Part shown: in pieces, positions 23,555-33,300 of the stretch
Layout of the letters: each line of letters begins with the position of its first letter
Numbering within the stretch: the stretch's first letter is position 1
From: Bacteroidales bacterium
GTDB taxonomy: Bacteria; Bacteroidota; Bacteroidia; Bacteroidales; P3
NCBI GenBank assembly: GCA_017454015.1
Contig: JAFTDW010000044.1
Span: 1-51,585, forward strand
Reading direction: 5' to 3'
DNA length: 51,585 nt
Made by a program: the position numbers and the translations under genes
Notes under the pieces: model-generated
Told to the model about the DNA's origin: nothing
Database searches by the model: none
The model's input: the letters and a program-made list of their open reading frames with translations, nothing else

Positions 23555-24809
23555 CTATGTCGTAGTCCTTTATCTTGCGGTAGAGGGTGCGTTCCGATAT
23601 GCCGAGTTCCGCGGCGGCTAATTTGCGTTTGCCGTTGTGTCGGGCCAGGGCTTTGATAATGGCTGTGCGTTCGCGCGAGGTGAGCGCAAGTGGCTCGTCG
23701 TCTATCACTTCCGACTCTTGAATCTCTTCATCCCAAGTGGGTTGCAGGTGTCCGCTGGGTTTGTGTACTTGCAGGTGCGTTATCTCGGGGGCTGCGCCGG
23801 CAGCGGTGGCGATAACGGCGTTGCTGTTGTCTATATGCAAGGTGTCGAGTTTTCCGCCCGCCATGGTGGCAACAAGGGTGCGAAGGTCTTGTATCTCGTT
23901 GCGCAACTCGTTGATCATCTGTCCCATGGAGAGTGCCTTGAGTAGCAGTTCGCGGTCGCTTATGGTGTCGGCGGTCTGGCTTGTGGTGCTGACTAGGGCC
24001 GGCATCTTCTCTTCGGGCACATATTGCAGGTAGCTGAGCAGTATGGCTTTGCTTATGTTGCGCTCCTGTTCCACCACGGCAATCTGCTCTGTTATGTTCT
24101 TGAGTTCGCGAATGTTGCCGTACCACGGGTAGTTCTTCAGGTACTCTTTGCCGTCTTCTGTCAGGCGTATGGGGATCATGCCGTAGCGCTCGGCCACGTC
24201 GGCGGCAAACTTGCGGAATAGCAGTGGTATGTCCTCTTTGCGCTCACGCAGGGGCGGTATGTAGATAGATATCTGGTTGAGGCGGTAGTAGAGGTCTTCG
24301 CGGAATTTGCCTTCGCGCACGGCTTTAAGTATGTCTATGTTGGTGGCAGCCACCACTCTTACGTTGACTTTGCGTGGCAGCGAGGCTCCCACCGGCGTTA
24401 TCTCGCCGTTTTCAAGCACGCGCAGCAGTTTCACCTGTGTCGAGAGAGGCAACTCGCCCACCTCGTCGAGGAATATGGTGCCGTCGTGTGCCTCTTCAAA
24501 GTAGCCTTTGCGGTCTTTGTCCGCGCCGGTATAGGCTCCTTTCACATGTCCAAAGAGCTCGCTCTCAATGGTTCCCTCGGGTATGGCACCGCAGTTGACG
24601 CTCACAAGGCCTTGCCCTTTCTTGGCATTGCGTTGCAGGCTGTTGTCGTGTATTATATGCGAGAACACATCTTTGCCTACGCCGCTCTCGCCGGTGATGA
24701 GTATGGAGAGGTTGGTGGGAGCCACCTGCACGGCCTTGCTCAGGGCGAGCATCAGCCGTGGGTCGTCGCCAATGATGTTGTAGCGGTCTTTTATCTGTTG
24801 TATGTCCAT
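23547..24809 (-). CDS. Sigma-54-dependent transcriptional activator without a sensor domain
   Basis: This is an enhancer-binding AAA+ ATPase that opens sigma-54 promoters. The AAA+ domain starts almost at the N-terminus (~10-240): Walker A GESGVGKD (40-47), GAYTGA sigma-54-contacting loop (91-96, the accepted Tyr variant of GAFTGA), Walker B IFLDEVGELP, and an R-finger/sensor region REDLYYRLN. A ~130-residue linker with Ala/Thr-rich stretches is followed by a Fis-type helix-turn-helix (LAAAELGISERTLYRKIK). There is no receiver, GAF or PAS domain, so activity must be set by level or partners. It sits 1 bp after dnaG and overlaps aroA. Targets are unknown. Confidence 0.9.
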   Translation of the reverse strand: MDIQQIKDRYNIIGDDPRLMLALSKAVQVAPTNLSILITGESGVGKDVFSHIIHDNSLQRNAKKGQGLVSVNCGAIPEGTIESELFGHVKGAYTGADKDRKGYFEEAHDGTIFLDEVGELPLSTQVKLLRVLENGEITPVGASLPRKVNVRVVAATNIDILKAVREGKFREDLYYRLNQISIYIPPLRERKEDIPLLFRKFAADVAERYGMIPIRLTEDGKEYLKNYPWYGNIRELKNITEQIAVVEQERNISKAILLSYLQYVPEEKMPALVSTTSQTADTISDRELLLKALSMGQMINELRNEIQDLRTLVATMAGGKLDTLHIDNSNAVIATAAGAAPEITHLQVHKPSGHLQPTWDEEIQESEVIDDEPLALTSRERTAIIKALARHNGKRKLAAAELGISERTLYRKIKDYDIDA

Positions 24810-24810
24810 G

Positions 24811-26835
24811 TTAGCAAATTACTCGGTTTAGTTTGGAGGCAATCTTGTTGCGTATTCCCTGGTATTGTATTTTTTTTGCAAGGAGAATGTCTATGTCGTC
24901 GGGGTTCGTAAGGGTTCGCAATTCGTCGTCGGTGTTCTTTATCTTGCGTTCTATGATGCTCAGTTTGTATGTGTTGATGGTTTCGTATACATCTGGCAGA
25001 AGCATCTCTTGTTCGGTGGGTATGTGCATGCCTTTCTCGCGCCACAGCTCGCTGAGCTTGTGCGGGTCTATCATGAGCGATATGGCGAGTTCGCTTATCT
25101 GCGGGTCGGTGGAGTTTACGAAGTAGCTGGCGTCTATCAGGTTGTTGTCGAGCAGGTTCTGTTGGTATATGTCGAATATGTATTTGCAGAGAGGGTTGCA
25201 GAGGGTAATATCGTCGTTGGCAAGCTCACCGATAACAAAGGCGGAGACATAGTATTCTTCGCAAGGGGCTTTGGGGTCGTCCGATGTGTTGACATTGATT
25301 ATCCTGTCGCCATAGTTGAGTAGCAGCTGTATGATTTTAAGTTCGTTTTGGTCTATGGCCGACAGCTTCAGCCGTTCCAGTTCCTGCTCCTCGGTAGGGG
25401 CCACTCTGTTTGCCACCTGTTCGGCAGTCTCGCCTGTCGGCTGTTGAGTGTCGGGGTGTTCTTGTCCGTCACCGTTTGCGGAGTCCTGGGCAGCTGCGCC
25501 GGTGTCTGCATTCCGGGCAGCGTTGCGTTTGTTGGCCAGTATGGTCTTTGCCAGCTCGTTGCCCAGTGTCTGTTCGGGCATCTGCATCAGCGAGGCGCAG
25601 AGGGCTACGTACTCGGTGCGCTCCAGCATGTCGGGCACGAGGGCTATGGTGTTGATTATCTCGCGCACCGCCTCGGTCTTGCGTATGGGGTCGTTGCGGA
25701 AGCCTTCGGCCAATGTCTTGGTGCGGTATACTATGAAGTTGTCCTCGTGCTCGTCAAGGTATTGCTGCAGGGCGGTGGAGCCGTGTTTCTGGGCGTAGCT
25801 GTCGGGGTCGTCGTCGTCGGGGAAGAGCACCATGCTCACGTGCATGCCCTCTGCAAAGAGCAGGTCGGTGGCGCGGTTTGTGGCTTTGATGCCGGCTTTG
25901 TCGCCATCGTACACCACTGTGATGTTCTTGGTGTATCGTTTTATGATGCGTATCTGCTCCACGGTGAGCGAGGTGCCGCACGACGCCACAGTGTTGGTTA
26001 TGCCCGACTGGTGCATCGACACCACGTCGATGTTGCCCTCTACGAGGTAGCATTTGTCGGCTCGCGTGATGCTGTTCTTGGCTTGGTAAATGCCGTATAG
26101 GGTGTGCCCTTTGTCGTAGATGTCCGAGTCGGGCGAGTTGACATATTTGGCAGCCTGTTTCTCTTTGGAGAGTATGCGTGCCGAGAATCCCAGCACGCGC
26201 CCGCTCACGCTGTATATAGGAAATACCACGCGCCCGCGGAAGCGGTCGTATTTCTTGCCGTCCTCTTTGAATATTGTGAGGCCGCTTTTTTCAAGCACCT
26301 GGTCGGAGTAGCCGTCGGCGCGGGCTTTAAGGGTGAAGTTGTCCCACTGCTCAAGGCAGTAGCCGAGGCCGAAAGCCTTTATTATCTCATCGCTCATGCC
26401 GCGCTGGTGGAAATAGCTGAGACCTATGTTTCTGCCATCCTCGTTGTTCCACAGCAGGTCGGCGAAATATTTCTGTGCGTATTCGGTTACGTGGAAGAGG
26501 GCGTCGCGCTCGTTGTTGCGTTCTATCTGCTCGTCGGTGAGCTTCTCCTCCTGTATCTCTATGTTATATTTGTTGGCAAGGTAGCGCAGTGCGTCGGCGT
26601 ACGAGTAGCGTTCGTGCTCCATCAGGAAGGTGATGGCGTTGCCGGCTTTGCCGCAGCCAAAGCATTTGTAGATGCCTTTCGACGGCGAGACATAGAACGA
26701 GGGGGTCTTCTCGTTGTGAAACGGACAGCAACCTATGTGGTTGGCTCCACGTTTCTTGAGAGACACGAAGTCGCCAATGACGTCCTCAATGCGGACGGCA
26801 TCCATTATCTTGTCCTTTGTCTCGTGGGTGATCAA
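24811..26835 (-). CDS. dnaG: DNA primase DnaG
   Basis: DnaG makes RNA primers at the replication fork. The 674-residue protein has the CHC2 zinc ribbon (C37, H40, C58, C61), the RNA polymerase core with the FxGRVVFPI motif (RFRGRVVFPIYSVSGRVLGF), and a Toprim domain with VEGNIDVVSMHQ (catalytic Glu) and VYDGDKAGIKA (metal-binding DGD). The C-terminal region (~430-674) is a helicase-binding-type domain preceded by a low-complexity Ala/Gln/Thr insert. Length is normal for Bacteroidota. The sigma-54 activator starts 1 bp after its stop. Upstream, a 192-bp structured spacer separates it from miaA. Confidence 0.95.
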   Translation of the reverse strand: MITHETKDKIMDAVRIEDVIGDFVSLKKRGANHIGCCPFHNEKTPSFYVSPSKGIYKCFGCGKAGNAITFLMEHERYSYADALRYLANKYNIEIQEEKLTDEQIERNNERDALFHVTEYAQKYFADLLWNNEDGRNIGLSYFHQRGMSDEIIKAFGLGYCLEQWDNFTLKARADGYSDQVLEKSGLTIFKEDGKKYDRFRGRVVFPIYSVSGRVLGFSARILSKEKQAAKYVNSPDSDIYDKGHTLYGIYQAKNSITRADKCYLVEGNIDVVSMHQSGITNTVASCGTSLTVEQIRIIKRYTKNITVVYDGDKAGIKATNRATDLLFAEGMHVSMVLFPDDDDPDSYAQKHGSTALQQYLDEHEDNFIVYRTKTLAEGFRNDPIRKTEAVREIINTIALVPDMLERTEYVALCASLMQMPEQTLGNELAKTILANKRNAARNADTGAAAQDSANGDGQEHPDTQQPTGETAEQVANRVAPTEEQELERLKLSAIDQNELKIIQLLLNYGDRIINVNTSDDPKAPCEEYYVSAFVIGELANDDITLCNPLCKYIFDIYQQNLLDNNLIDASYFVNSTDPQISELAISLMIDPHKLSELWREKGMHIPTEQEMLLPDVYETINTYKLSIIERKIKNTDDELRTLTNPDDIDILLAKKIQYQGIRNKIASKLNRVIC

Positions 26836-26891
26836 TGAGGGTTAAATGGTTATAAGGTTATGAGGTTGATGATTGCCCGTTTTATTTTGAA

Positions 26892-26996
26892 AAGCCTCGG
26901 AGAGGCTTACTCTCAACAGCCCCTGACAAGAAAATCTTATGATTTTCGCAGTCTGGGGTATCTATGTCTGCCCCGAAATGCGTCCGTGAAGGACGC
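26892..26996 (-). terminator. Structured spacer with hairpins between miaA and dnaG
   Basis: Three stems occur in ~105 bp: GCGTCC/GGACGC (26980-26985 with 26991-26996, 5-nt loop), GAAAATC/GATTTTC (26930-26936 with 26941-26947, 4-nt loop) enclosed by CCCCTGAC/GTCTGGGG (26920-26927 with 26951-26958, one mismatch), and AAGCCTC/GAGGCTT (26892-26898 with 26902-26908, 3-nt loop). Read leftward, the last stem is followed by TTC and A-rich sequence, so it could terminate miaA transcription before dnaG. Alternatively the whole is an mRNA leader of dnaG. Confidence 0.5.
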
Positions 26997-27027
26997 GCTC
27001 TCATATCTGTCTGCACATTGCGGATAA

Positions 27028-27897
27028 TCATATATTTATGGTGGTTATTGGTAGTTCGTTGGATTGCTTTTTTAGCCAGGTCATCTGTTTCTTGGCGTAT
27101 TGCCATGTGTGGTTTTTTATCTGTTGTAAGGCATCGTCGAGCGACAGCCGTCCGTCTATGTAATCAAACAGCTCTTTGTATCCCACGGTGTTGAGCGGCT
27201 GCAGGTGGCGGTAGGGTAGGAGGGAGCGCACCTCGTTGAGCAGCCCGAGGTCCATCATCTGCTCCACGCGCCGCTCTATGCGTTGGCGCAGGTCGTCGCG
27301 GTTGCGCGACAGTTCAATGACGGTGGTCTCAAAATTTCTTGTGCCGCCCCCCTTGTCATGGGTTGAAAAACTGCTGTAGGGTTTGCCAGTGGTGAGGCAC
27401 ACCTCAAGGGCGCGTTGCAGCCTTGCGTGATTGGCAAGGTCCACCTGCCGGTAGTATTTGGGGTCGAGTATCTTGAGCTGTGAACGCAGGCTCTCAATGC
27501 CTTCGTCTCTAAGCTGTTGCTGTAGCGATGCACGCAGCTCGGGGGTGGGGTCTGGGAGGTCGGGCACTCCGCCGAGCAGTGCCTGTAGGTAGAGCCCCGA
27601 GCCGCCTACCGCCACCACCTCGTCGTGGTGCTGGTGCAGGTCGGCTATGATGTGCAGGGCATCCTGCCCGAAGTCGTAGGCGTTGTAGGGGTGTTGCACC
27701 GAGCGGCACGCCACAAGGTGATGTTTCACAGCCCTCAACTCGTCGGGTGTGGGGCGGGCAACGCCTATGTCAAGCTCTGAATACACCTGCCGTGAGTCGC
27801 ACGACACAATCTCTGTGCCATGCTTGAGTGCAAGTTCTATGGCGTAGGCTGTCTTGCCCACGGCGGTAGGTCCTACTATGATTGTCAGGTGTTTCAC
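27028..27897 (-). CDS. miaA: tRNA dimethylallyltransferase MiaA
   Basis: MiaA transfers a dimethylallyl group to A37 of tRNAs reading UNN codons. The protein has IIVGPTAVGKTAYAIELAL (P-loop), the VSCDSRQVYSELDIG region with the catalytic Asp, the VGGSGLYLQALL motif and a helical swinging domain, with Thr/Lys/Arg-rich tail MTWLKKQS. I prefer the GTG at 27895-27897 (289 aa): GTGA overlaps the cca stop TGA by 4 bp, and the next residues (KHLTIIVGPT) match family N-termini. The open frame reaches 27963, but the extra 22 residues are polar and lie inside cca. Confidence 0.93.
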   Translation of the reverse strand: MKHLTIIVGPTAVGKTAYAIELALKHGTEIVSCDSRQVYSELDIGVARPTPDELRAVKHHLVACRSVQHPYNAYDFGQDALHIIADLHQHHDEVVAVGGSGLYLQALLGGVPDLPDPTPELRASLQQQLRDEGIESLRSQLKILDPKYYRQVDLANHARLQRALEVCLTTGKPYSSFSTHDKGGGTRNFETTVIELSRNRDDLRQRIERRVEQMMDLGLLNEVRSLLPYRHLQPLNTVGYKELFDYIDGRLSLDDALQQIKNHTWQYAKKQMTWLKKQSNELPITTINI

Positions 27898-29330
27898 TGT
27901 TGCTTGTCGGTTTCCACTGGTTTCAGTCCCAGCTTTTTTGCCTCGTCCAACATCATCTGCCACGCAGCTTCGCGGTCGTTGGGTATCACGCCGTCCAGTA
28001 TGGCGTCTTTTATGGCGTCTTTTATAATGCCTATCTCGCGGCAGGGGCCAATGCCGAAGGTGGTCATGATGTCCTCTCCGCCTACCGGCGGCTGGAAGTT
28101 GCGTATGCGGTCGCGCTCCTCCAGCTCCACCAGCTTGGTGCGTACCAGCTGGAAGTTGGCGAGGAATCGCCTCACCTTGGCTTCGTCTTTCGACGTGATG
28201 TCGGCTTCGCAGAGGGTCATGAGGTCGTCAACATCGTCGGAGGCGTCGAACAAGAGACGTCGCACTGCCGAGTCGGTGACGCACTCTTCGGCAAGCACTA
28301 TGGGTCTCAGGTGTAGCTGCACCAGCTTTTGCACGTAACGCATCTTGGCGTCCATAGGCAGCTTGAGGCGGCGAAATATGCGGGGCACCATCTTTGCGCC
28401 CCGGACCTCGTGGCCGTGGAATGTCCACCCCAGGTGCTCGTCGTAGCGTTTTGTGGCGGGCTTGCCAACGTCGTGGAGCAGTGCTGCCCAGCGCAGCCAC
28501 AGGTCGTTGCTTTTCTCGGCAACATGGTCCACCACGGTCAGCGTGTGGTAGAAGTTGTCCTTGTGTGCGCGTCCGTCTACGCTTTCCACACCTTTGAGTT
28601 GTGCTATCTCGGGCAGTATGACCTGCATGAGGCCGCTGTTGTAGAGCAGTTTGAGTCCCACCGACGGCTTGGGGGAGAGCAGTATCTTGTCGAGTTCGGT
28701 GGCTATGCGCTCCTGCGACACTATCGACATACGGCTTGTGTTGGCTTTGATAGCCTCAAAAGTGTTGGGGGCGATGGTGAAGTTGAGTTGCGAGGCGAAG
28801 CGTATGGCGCGCAGCATGCGCAGGGGGTCGTCGCTGAAGGTTACTATGGGGTCGAGCGGCGTGCGTATGATGCCTTGGTCAAGGTCGCGTATGCCGCCAA
28901 ACGGGTCTATCAGTTGCCCGAAGTTGTTGGCGTTCAGCCCTACAGCCATGGCGTTGATGGTGAAGTCTCGTCGGTTCTGGTCGTCCTCAAGGGTTCCGTT
29001 TTCCACTATGGGTTTGCGGCTGTCGCGTCGGTACGACTCTTTGCGGGCCCCCACCATCTCTATCTGCCACACGGTGTCGTCGTTGCGGTAGTTGAACGAG
29101 GCTGTTCCGAAGTTGCGAAACACATGGACCTGTTTGTCGGGACGTATGGCGTGAGCCACCTCCAGCGCGAGGTCTATGCCGCTGCCGAGGCACACTATAT
29201 CGATGTCGGTGCACGGCCGTTGCAGGAAATAGTCGCGTACCACGCCGCCCACCGCGAAAGCCTGCACTCCCATGCGGTCGGCAGTCTCTCCAATGAGCTG
29301 ATATATAGGATTGTCAAGTCTTACGTCCAT
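27894..29330 (-). CDS. cca: CCA-adding enzyme / poly(A) polymerase family nucleotidyltransferase with HD domain
   Basis: A 478-residue class II tRNA nucleotidyltransferase. Head domain: GGVVRDYFL (28-36), TDIDIV with metal-binding Asp42 and Asp44, then RRDFTINAMA and RILRAIRFA-like RMLRAIRFA. HD domain: HTLTVVDHV and LLHDVGKP. The tRNA-Met gene in this window lacks an encoded CCA, in line with a need for this enzyme. It overlaps miaA by 4 bp, making a tRNA-maturation pair, and starts 107 bp from the convergent-side ywqK-like gene stop. Some family members are poly(A) polymerases; the sequence alone does not separate them fully. Confidence 0.92.
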   Translation of the reverse strand: MDVRLDNPIYQLIGETADRMGVQAFAVGGVVRDYFLQRPCTDIDIVCLGSGIDLALEVAHAIRPDKQVHVFRNFGTASFNYRNDDTVWQIEMVGARKESYRRDSRKPIVENGTLEDDQNRRDFTINAMAVGLNANNFGQLIDPFGGIRDLDQGIIRTPLDPIVTFSDDPLRMLRAIRFASQLNFTIAPNTFEAIKANTSRMSIVSQERIATELDKILLSPKPSVGLKLLYNSGLMQVILPEIAQLKGVESVDGRAHKDNFYHTLTVVDHVAEKSNDLWLRWAALLHDVGKPATKRYDEHLGWTFHGHEVRGAKMVPRIFRRLKLPMDAKMRYVQKLVQLHLRPIVLAEECVTDSAVRRLLFDASDDVDDLMTLCEADITSKDEAKVRRFLANFQLVRTKLVELEERDRIRNFQPPVGGEDIMTTFGIGPCREIGIIKDAIKDAILDGVIPNDREAAWQMMLDEAKKLGLKPVETDKQQ

Positions 29331-29437
29331 AAGCCTCTTTTCTTATCGGAGCATTCGTAGCAATAACAAATGAATTCATAAATGCCATTTAAGGGCAAAA
29401 TAAATTTTGGTATGACATTTAGCAATCATTATCACAA

Positions 29438-30169
29438 TCATTTGTCGAAGTCTTTGGTATATGCCACGGCTCCGTTCTCGTCCAAAAACTCCCACGTACC
29501 TGCCCGCTTGCCGCCTATGTATGCTCCGTGGTAGTAGGGCACACCGTTGTCGCGGTACACGGTGTAAAGGCCGTTGAGCACTCCGTCGGCATATATAGCT
29601 TCGGTCTGGGGCTGTCCGTTGGGGTAGAAGAAGGTGCAGTGTCCGTTGGGTTGCTTGTTGAGCGTAAAGCCGTGGTATCTAATGCTGTAGTCCTCGTAGA
29701 AAAGGTACACCTCGCTCTCTGAGCCGTAGTGGTAGCTAACTCCGGCAGGTATATGTTCGTCGAGCCATTCAACCTTTACGGAATCCGTCTTGCCGGGTGC
29801 CAGCTCCTTGCCGTCGGCACTCCAGAATTGGTAGTTGTAGCCGTCGGGGTGCTTGTCGTCGAAACTCACCTTGCCAAATGGTTTGCCCGAGGGGTAGTTG
29901 TATAGCCATTCGCCTGCTGGTTTGCCATCGCTGAAGTGCTTCTCCCAGCGCGTGTTGCCGTTGTCGTAGTAGGCTCGCTCGCCCACAATCAGGGGCTTGT
30001 CGCCCTTGCCCTGCAACAGGTATGCCAGTTTAGGCGACCCGTTGGGGAAGGTCTGCACAACCTCTTCCTGGTAGTTGTTGCAGCCGGCGGTGAGTAGCAG
30101 GACCGCTGCCGCTATGGTCAACTTGAAATATGATATTAATCCGTGTCTCATGTTTCTGTGTTTTTTCAC
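29438..30169 (-). CDS. YwqK/MORN-repeat-like lipoprotein
   Basis: The lipoprotein signal ends at C30 (AVLLLTAGC), so the protein is membrane-anchored. The body contains MORN-variant units of the YwqK family: YYDNGNTRWEKHFSDGKPAG, FFYPNGQPQTEAIYADGVLNG, YRDNGVPYYHGAYIGGKRAG and FLDENGAVAYT, i.e. repeated G-x-W/Y...G turns. YwqK proteins were labelled antitoxins in Bacillus by association, but the lipoprotein forms of Bacteroidota have no proven role. An alternative start is Met7. It is divergent from the giant gene across a 180-bp spacer holding two hairpins. A function in toxin-antitoxin action should not be assumed. Confidence 0.82.
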   Translation of the reverse strand: MKKHRNMRHGLISYFKLTIAAAVLLLTAGCNNYQEEVVQTFPNGSPKLAYLLQGKGDKPLIVGERAYYDNGNTRWEKHFSDGKPAGEWLYNYPSGKPFGKVSFDDKHPDGYNYQFWSADGKELAPGKTDSVKVEWLDEHIPAGVSYHYGSESEVYLFYEDYSIRYHGFTLNKQPNGHCTFFYPNGQPQTEAIYADGVLNGLYTVYRDNGVPYYHGAYIGGKRAGTWEFLDENGAVAYTKDFDK

Positions 30170-30182
30170 AGTGCTAAACCTT

Positions 30183-30222
30183 CTGCCGGACTTGGCAGGG
30201 GTGAATTTGGTGTCCCACCAAA
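30183..30222. other. Two hairpins in the ywqK-like/giant gene divergent spacer
   Basis: CTGCC (30183-30187) / GGCAG (30194-30198) and TTTGGTG (30206-30212) / CACCAAA (30216-30222) form two short neighbouring stems. They lie downstream of the leftward gene's likely promoter region and ~80 bp before the -7 box of the giant gene, so they may be operator or leader structures. Confidence 0.4.
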
Positions 30223-30299
30223 AACGGAAAAAACCGCAGTGTTATTGTGTCTGTTGGTATTTTTTTGGCGCATAATCGCTTTATATAAATATAATTGTT

Positions 30300-30307
30300 T
30301 ATATTTG
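30300..30307 (+). promoter_or_regulatory. Probable -7 box of the giant surface protein gene
   Basis: TATATTTG fits the TAnnTTTG consensus and lies 43 bp before the ATG at 30350, in an AT-rich stretch. A TTTG occurs at 30264-30267, but the spacing (32 bp) is too long for a -33 element. Confidence 0.5.
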
Positions 30308-30349
30308 CAATTTGAAACATTGTATCAGAACAACTAATATTATCTCAAT

Positions 30350-33300
30350 ATGGTTCACAATTACAGTAAATTACAGTCATTTGCAGTGGTCTCGGCTTTA
30401 GCCCTTGTTTTGACCATGTCGGTTCCTGCTGCGTCGCAGACGGTAACAACATTGCAAGACTACAATTTCAGTACAGGTGTCGACGCCTCCAAGTGGATAC
30501 CGCTCACTAACCCGACAGTTATCAGGGCAAACACTTATGAAGACGACTACGGCTATTCTTTGCAGCCAATAGGCTTTACCTTTAATTTCGTTGGGGTTGA
30601 TTACACCCAGTTCTCAACAAAATCCAATGGTGAAGTAAAACTGGGACCACCTCAGTGTTCAAATTATAGCCCGTATTCTCAGCCTTTCAGCTCTTCCAAT
30701 GCCAATAGCAATGCGCCTAAAATCATAGGTATAGGCAAAGATTTGGCTGTTACAAACGGTGGTTATATCCGGTATCAACTTTTTGGAACTGCGCCGAGCC
30801 GTATTCTTGTAGTGGAGTTTAAAATGCCGCATCATTATAGTCCTTCTTCAAATACACCTGATTTGAATTGGGAAGTCCAACTTTTCGAGACTTCCAACAA
30901 GGTTCAGATTGTCTATTCCAGTGTTGTGCCGAGCACATTGCCAACACCAGGTTTTCAGGTCGGCATGTGTATTGATGCCAACGATGTTGTAACAGTTAAT
31001 CCAATAACCCACACCATTTCTTATGGTACAACATCAACGGTATATCCTAACGTGTGGCCAGGTGCCAACCGCTACTACACTTTCGAGGTCAACTGTCCTG
31101 CACCTACCCAGTTCACCGCCTCCAATGTCACCCACAACTCCGCCGACTTCTCGTGGGTCGAGATAGCCGGTGCCACCCGTTGGCGCTACACCGTAACTCC
31201 GCCGCTCCCCGGCGTCACATATCCGCGAGCCCAGAGCCGCAACCCCTTCACACTTACAGGCCTTCAGCCCAACACCGACTACACAGTGTGCCTCGAAAGC
31301 CGCTGCGATCCAACAGCCTATCCAGCCAACAGCTACAGTGAGCCGGTATGCGTAACATTCCATACCGACTGCGCCCCTATAGCAACATCCAGCCTGCCCT
31401 ACACCGAGAATTTCGACAGCTACGACACCGTGCCCAACGCCACACTGGGCCCATGTCTGTATAAGTACTTCTACGACCACGGCACTTACACCCGCGACAG
31501 CTTCCCCTATCCCGTGGCAAATCCCCATGCCGGCAACAGTGGTCGCTCCATGGTTTTCTACAGCGAGGGACAGCAGATAACCAGCTACCTCGCTCTGCCG
31601 ACTTTTGCCGACCCCGTCAACACACTCGCTGTAACTTTCGACCTCTACCGCTCCACAATGGCCTACTTGGACTATGGCTCCATTCAGGTTGGCGTGATGA
31701 CCGACTACAGCGACCTCTCCACCTTCACCCCCGTGCAGGTGGTGCAGATTCCGGCAGCCGGAGAGTGGCGCACATACGAGGTGCCCCTGCGCGCCTATAC
31801 CGGCGCCGGCCGCTACATAGCGCTGCGCGCCACTGCAGGCGACAGCAACTACGTCTATCTCGATAATCTGAGTGTCAACATCGCCCCTACCTGTACTGCT
31901 CCGCAGGACCTCACGGTATCCACTCTGCTCGACAATTCCTTTATCCTCACCTGGACCGAGCGCGGTACCGCAACCCTCTGGGAGGTGGAGTACGGCTCTC
32001 GCGGCTTTGCACGCGGAACAGGTACGCGCCGCATTGTCAATACCACAAGCTGCCAAATCACAGGCCTCAATGCCAGCACCGCCTACGATGTCTATGTGCG
32101 TTCTATCTGCGGCGCGGGCGATACCAGCAACTACAACAATCGCACCGTAACTACGGCCTGCGCTCCCATACCACATAGCGCACTGCCATACGTTGAGCCG
32201 TTTGACAGCTACCCTGCACGCCCGCTCACTCGTATCGACCCATGTTGGCACACCGGCACCAGCTATCCTTCGGGCTTCCCGACGCGTGTGACGACCACAG
32301 CAACCATTCCAAGTTATAACGGCAGCTACTCTTACCAATTCAGGGGCGATGCCAACAACTACAGCTATGCAGCCCTGCCTCTCTTTGCCGACAATGTCAG
32401 CACACTTATGTTGTCGTTCATGATGCGCAAGGCTCCTGGCAGCAACTCCGACAACGGTGTGGTGCGCATAGGTGTCATGAGCGACCCTACCGACTTCAAC
32501 ACCTTCCAGCTGGTGCAGACGTTGAGCGTTACATCGAGCGACTGGGAGTCGTTCGACGTGCCGCTCACAACCTACAGCGGCAGCGGACGCTACATCACCA
32601 TCGCCTCGGGCAATACCGGCTACGGCAATACATATATCGACAATGTGGAGGTCTCGTCGGCTCCCAGCTGCCTGCGCCCCCAGCTTACCAGCCTCAGGGC
32701 ATCGGCTGTGCTTGGCAACAGTGCCACCATCACATGGCGGCAGCTCAACCGCACCAACATGTGGTATGTCGAATACGGCATATCAGGAGCCCCCTCTTAC
32801 ACCTATCGCGCCATGAGCGTCTCCACACCGGTGGCCTACCTCACAGGGCTCACGCCCGACACCACCTACACCGTCTTGGTGCGAGCCATCTGCGGCTACG
32901 GCGACAGCAGCGCCGCCGTATCTTTCAACTTCCGCACGGGCTGCACCCCAATACCGCACAGCCAGCTGCCTTTTGTCGACGGTCTGGAGAACTATGCAAA
33001 TAACCCCCGTCCCACGCCATGCTGGCACTACGGTACCAACCAGGCTGCCAACTCTCATCCTAAAGTCGAGAACCGCGCAGCCATAACAGGTAACAGGGGC
33101 TTGACATTCCTTGCCTCCGACACGCTGTACAGCTACGTCACATTGCCCGAGATAGCCCCCCCGCTGCAAAACCTTCTGGTCTCTTTCCAGGTCAAACGTG
33201 AACTTTTGCCATCTTCAAGCAACAGCTCACACATTTATCTGGGCGTGATGCCCGACCCCGAGGACTACAGTACCTTTATACGTGTTGCCGACATAAATGA

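Noticed and set aside
29438-30169. Antitoxin role for the YwqK-like protein
   Set aside because: The label comes from association in other phyla; here it is a lipoprotein with no toxin gene beside it.
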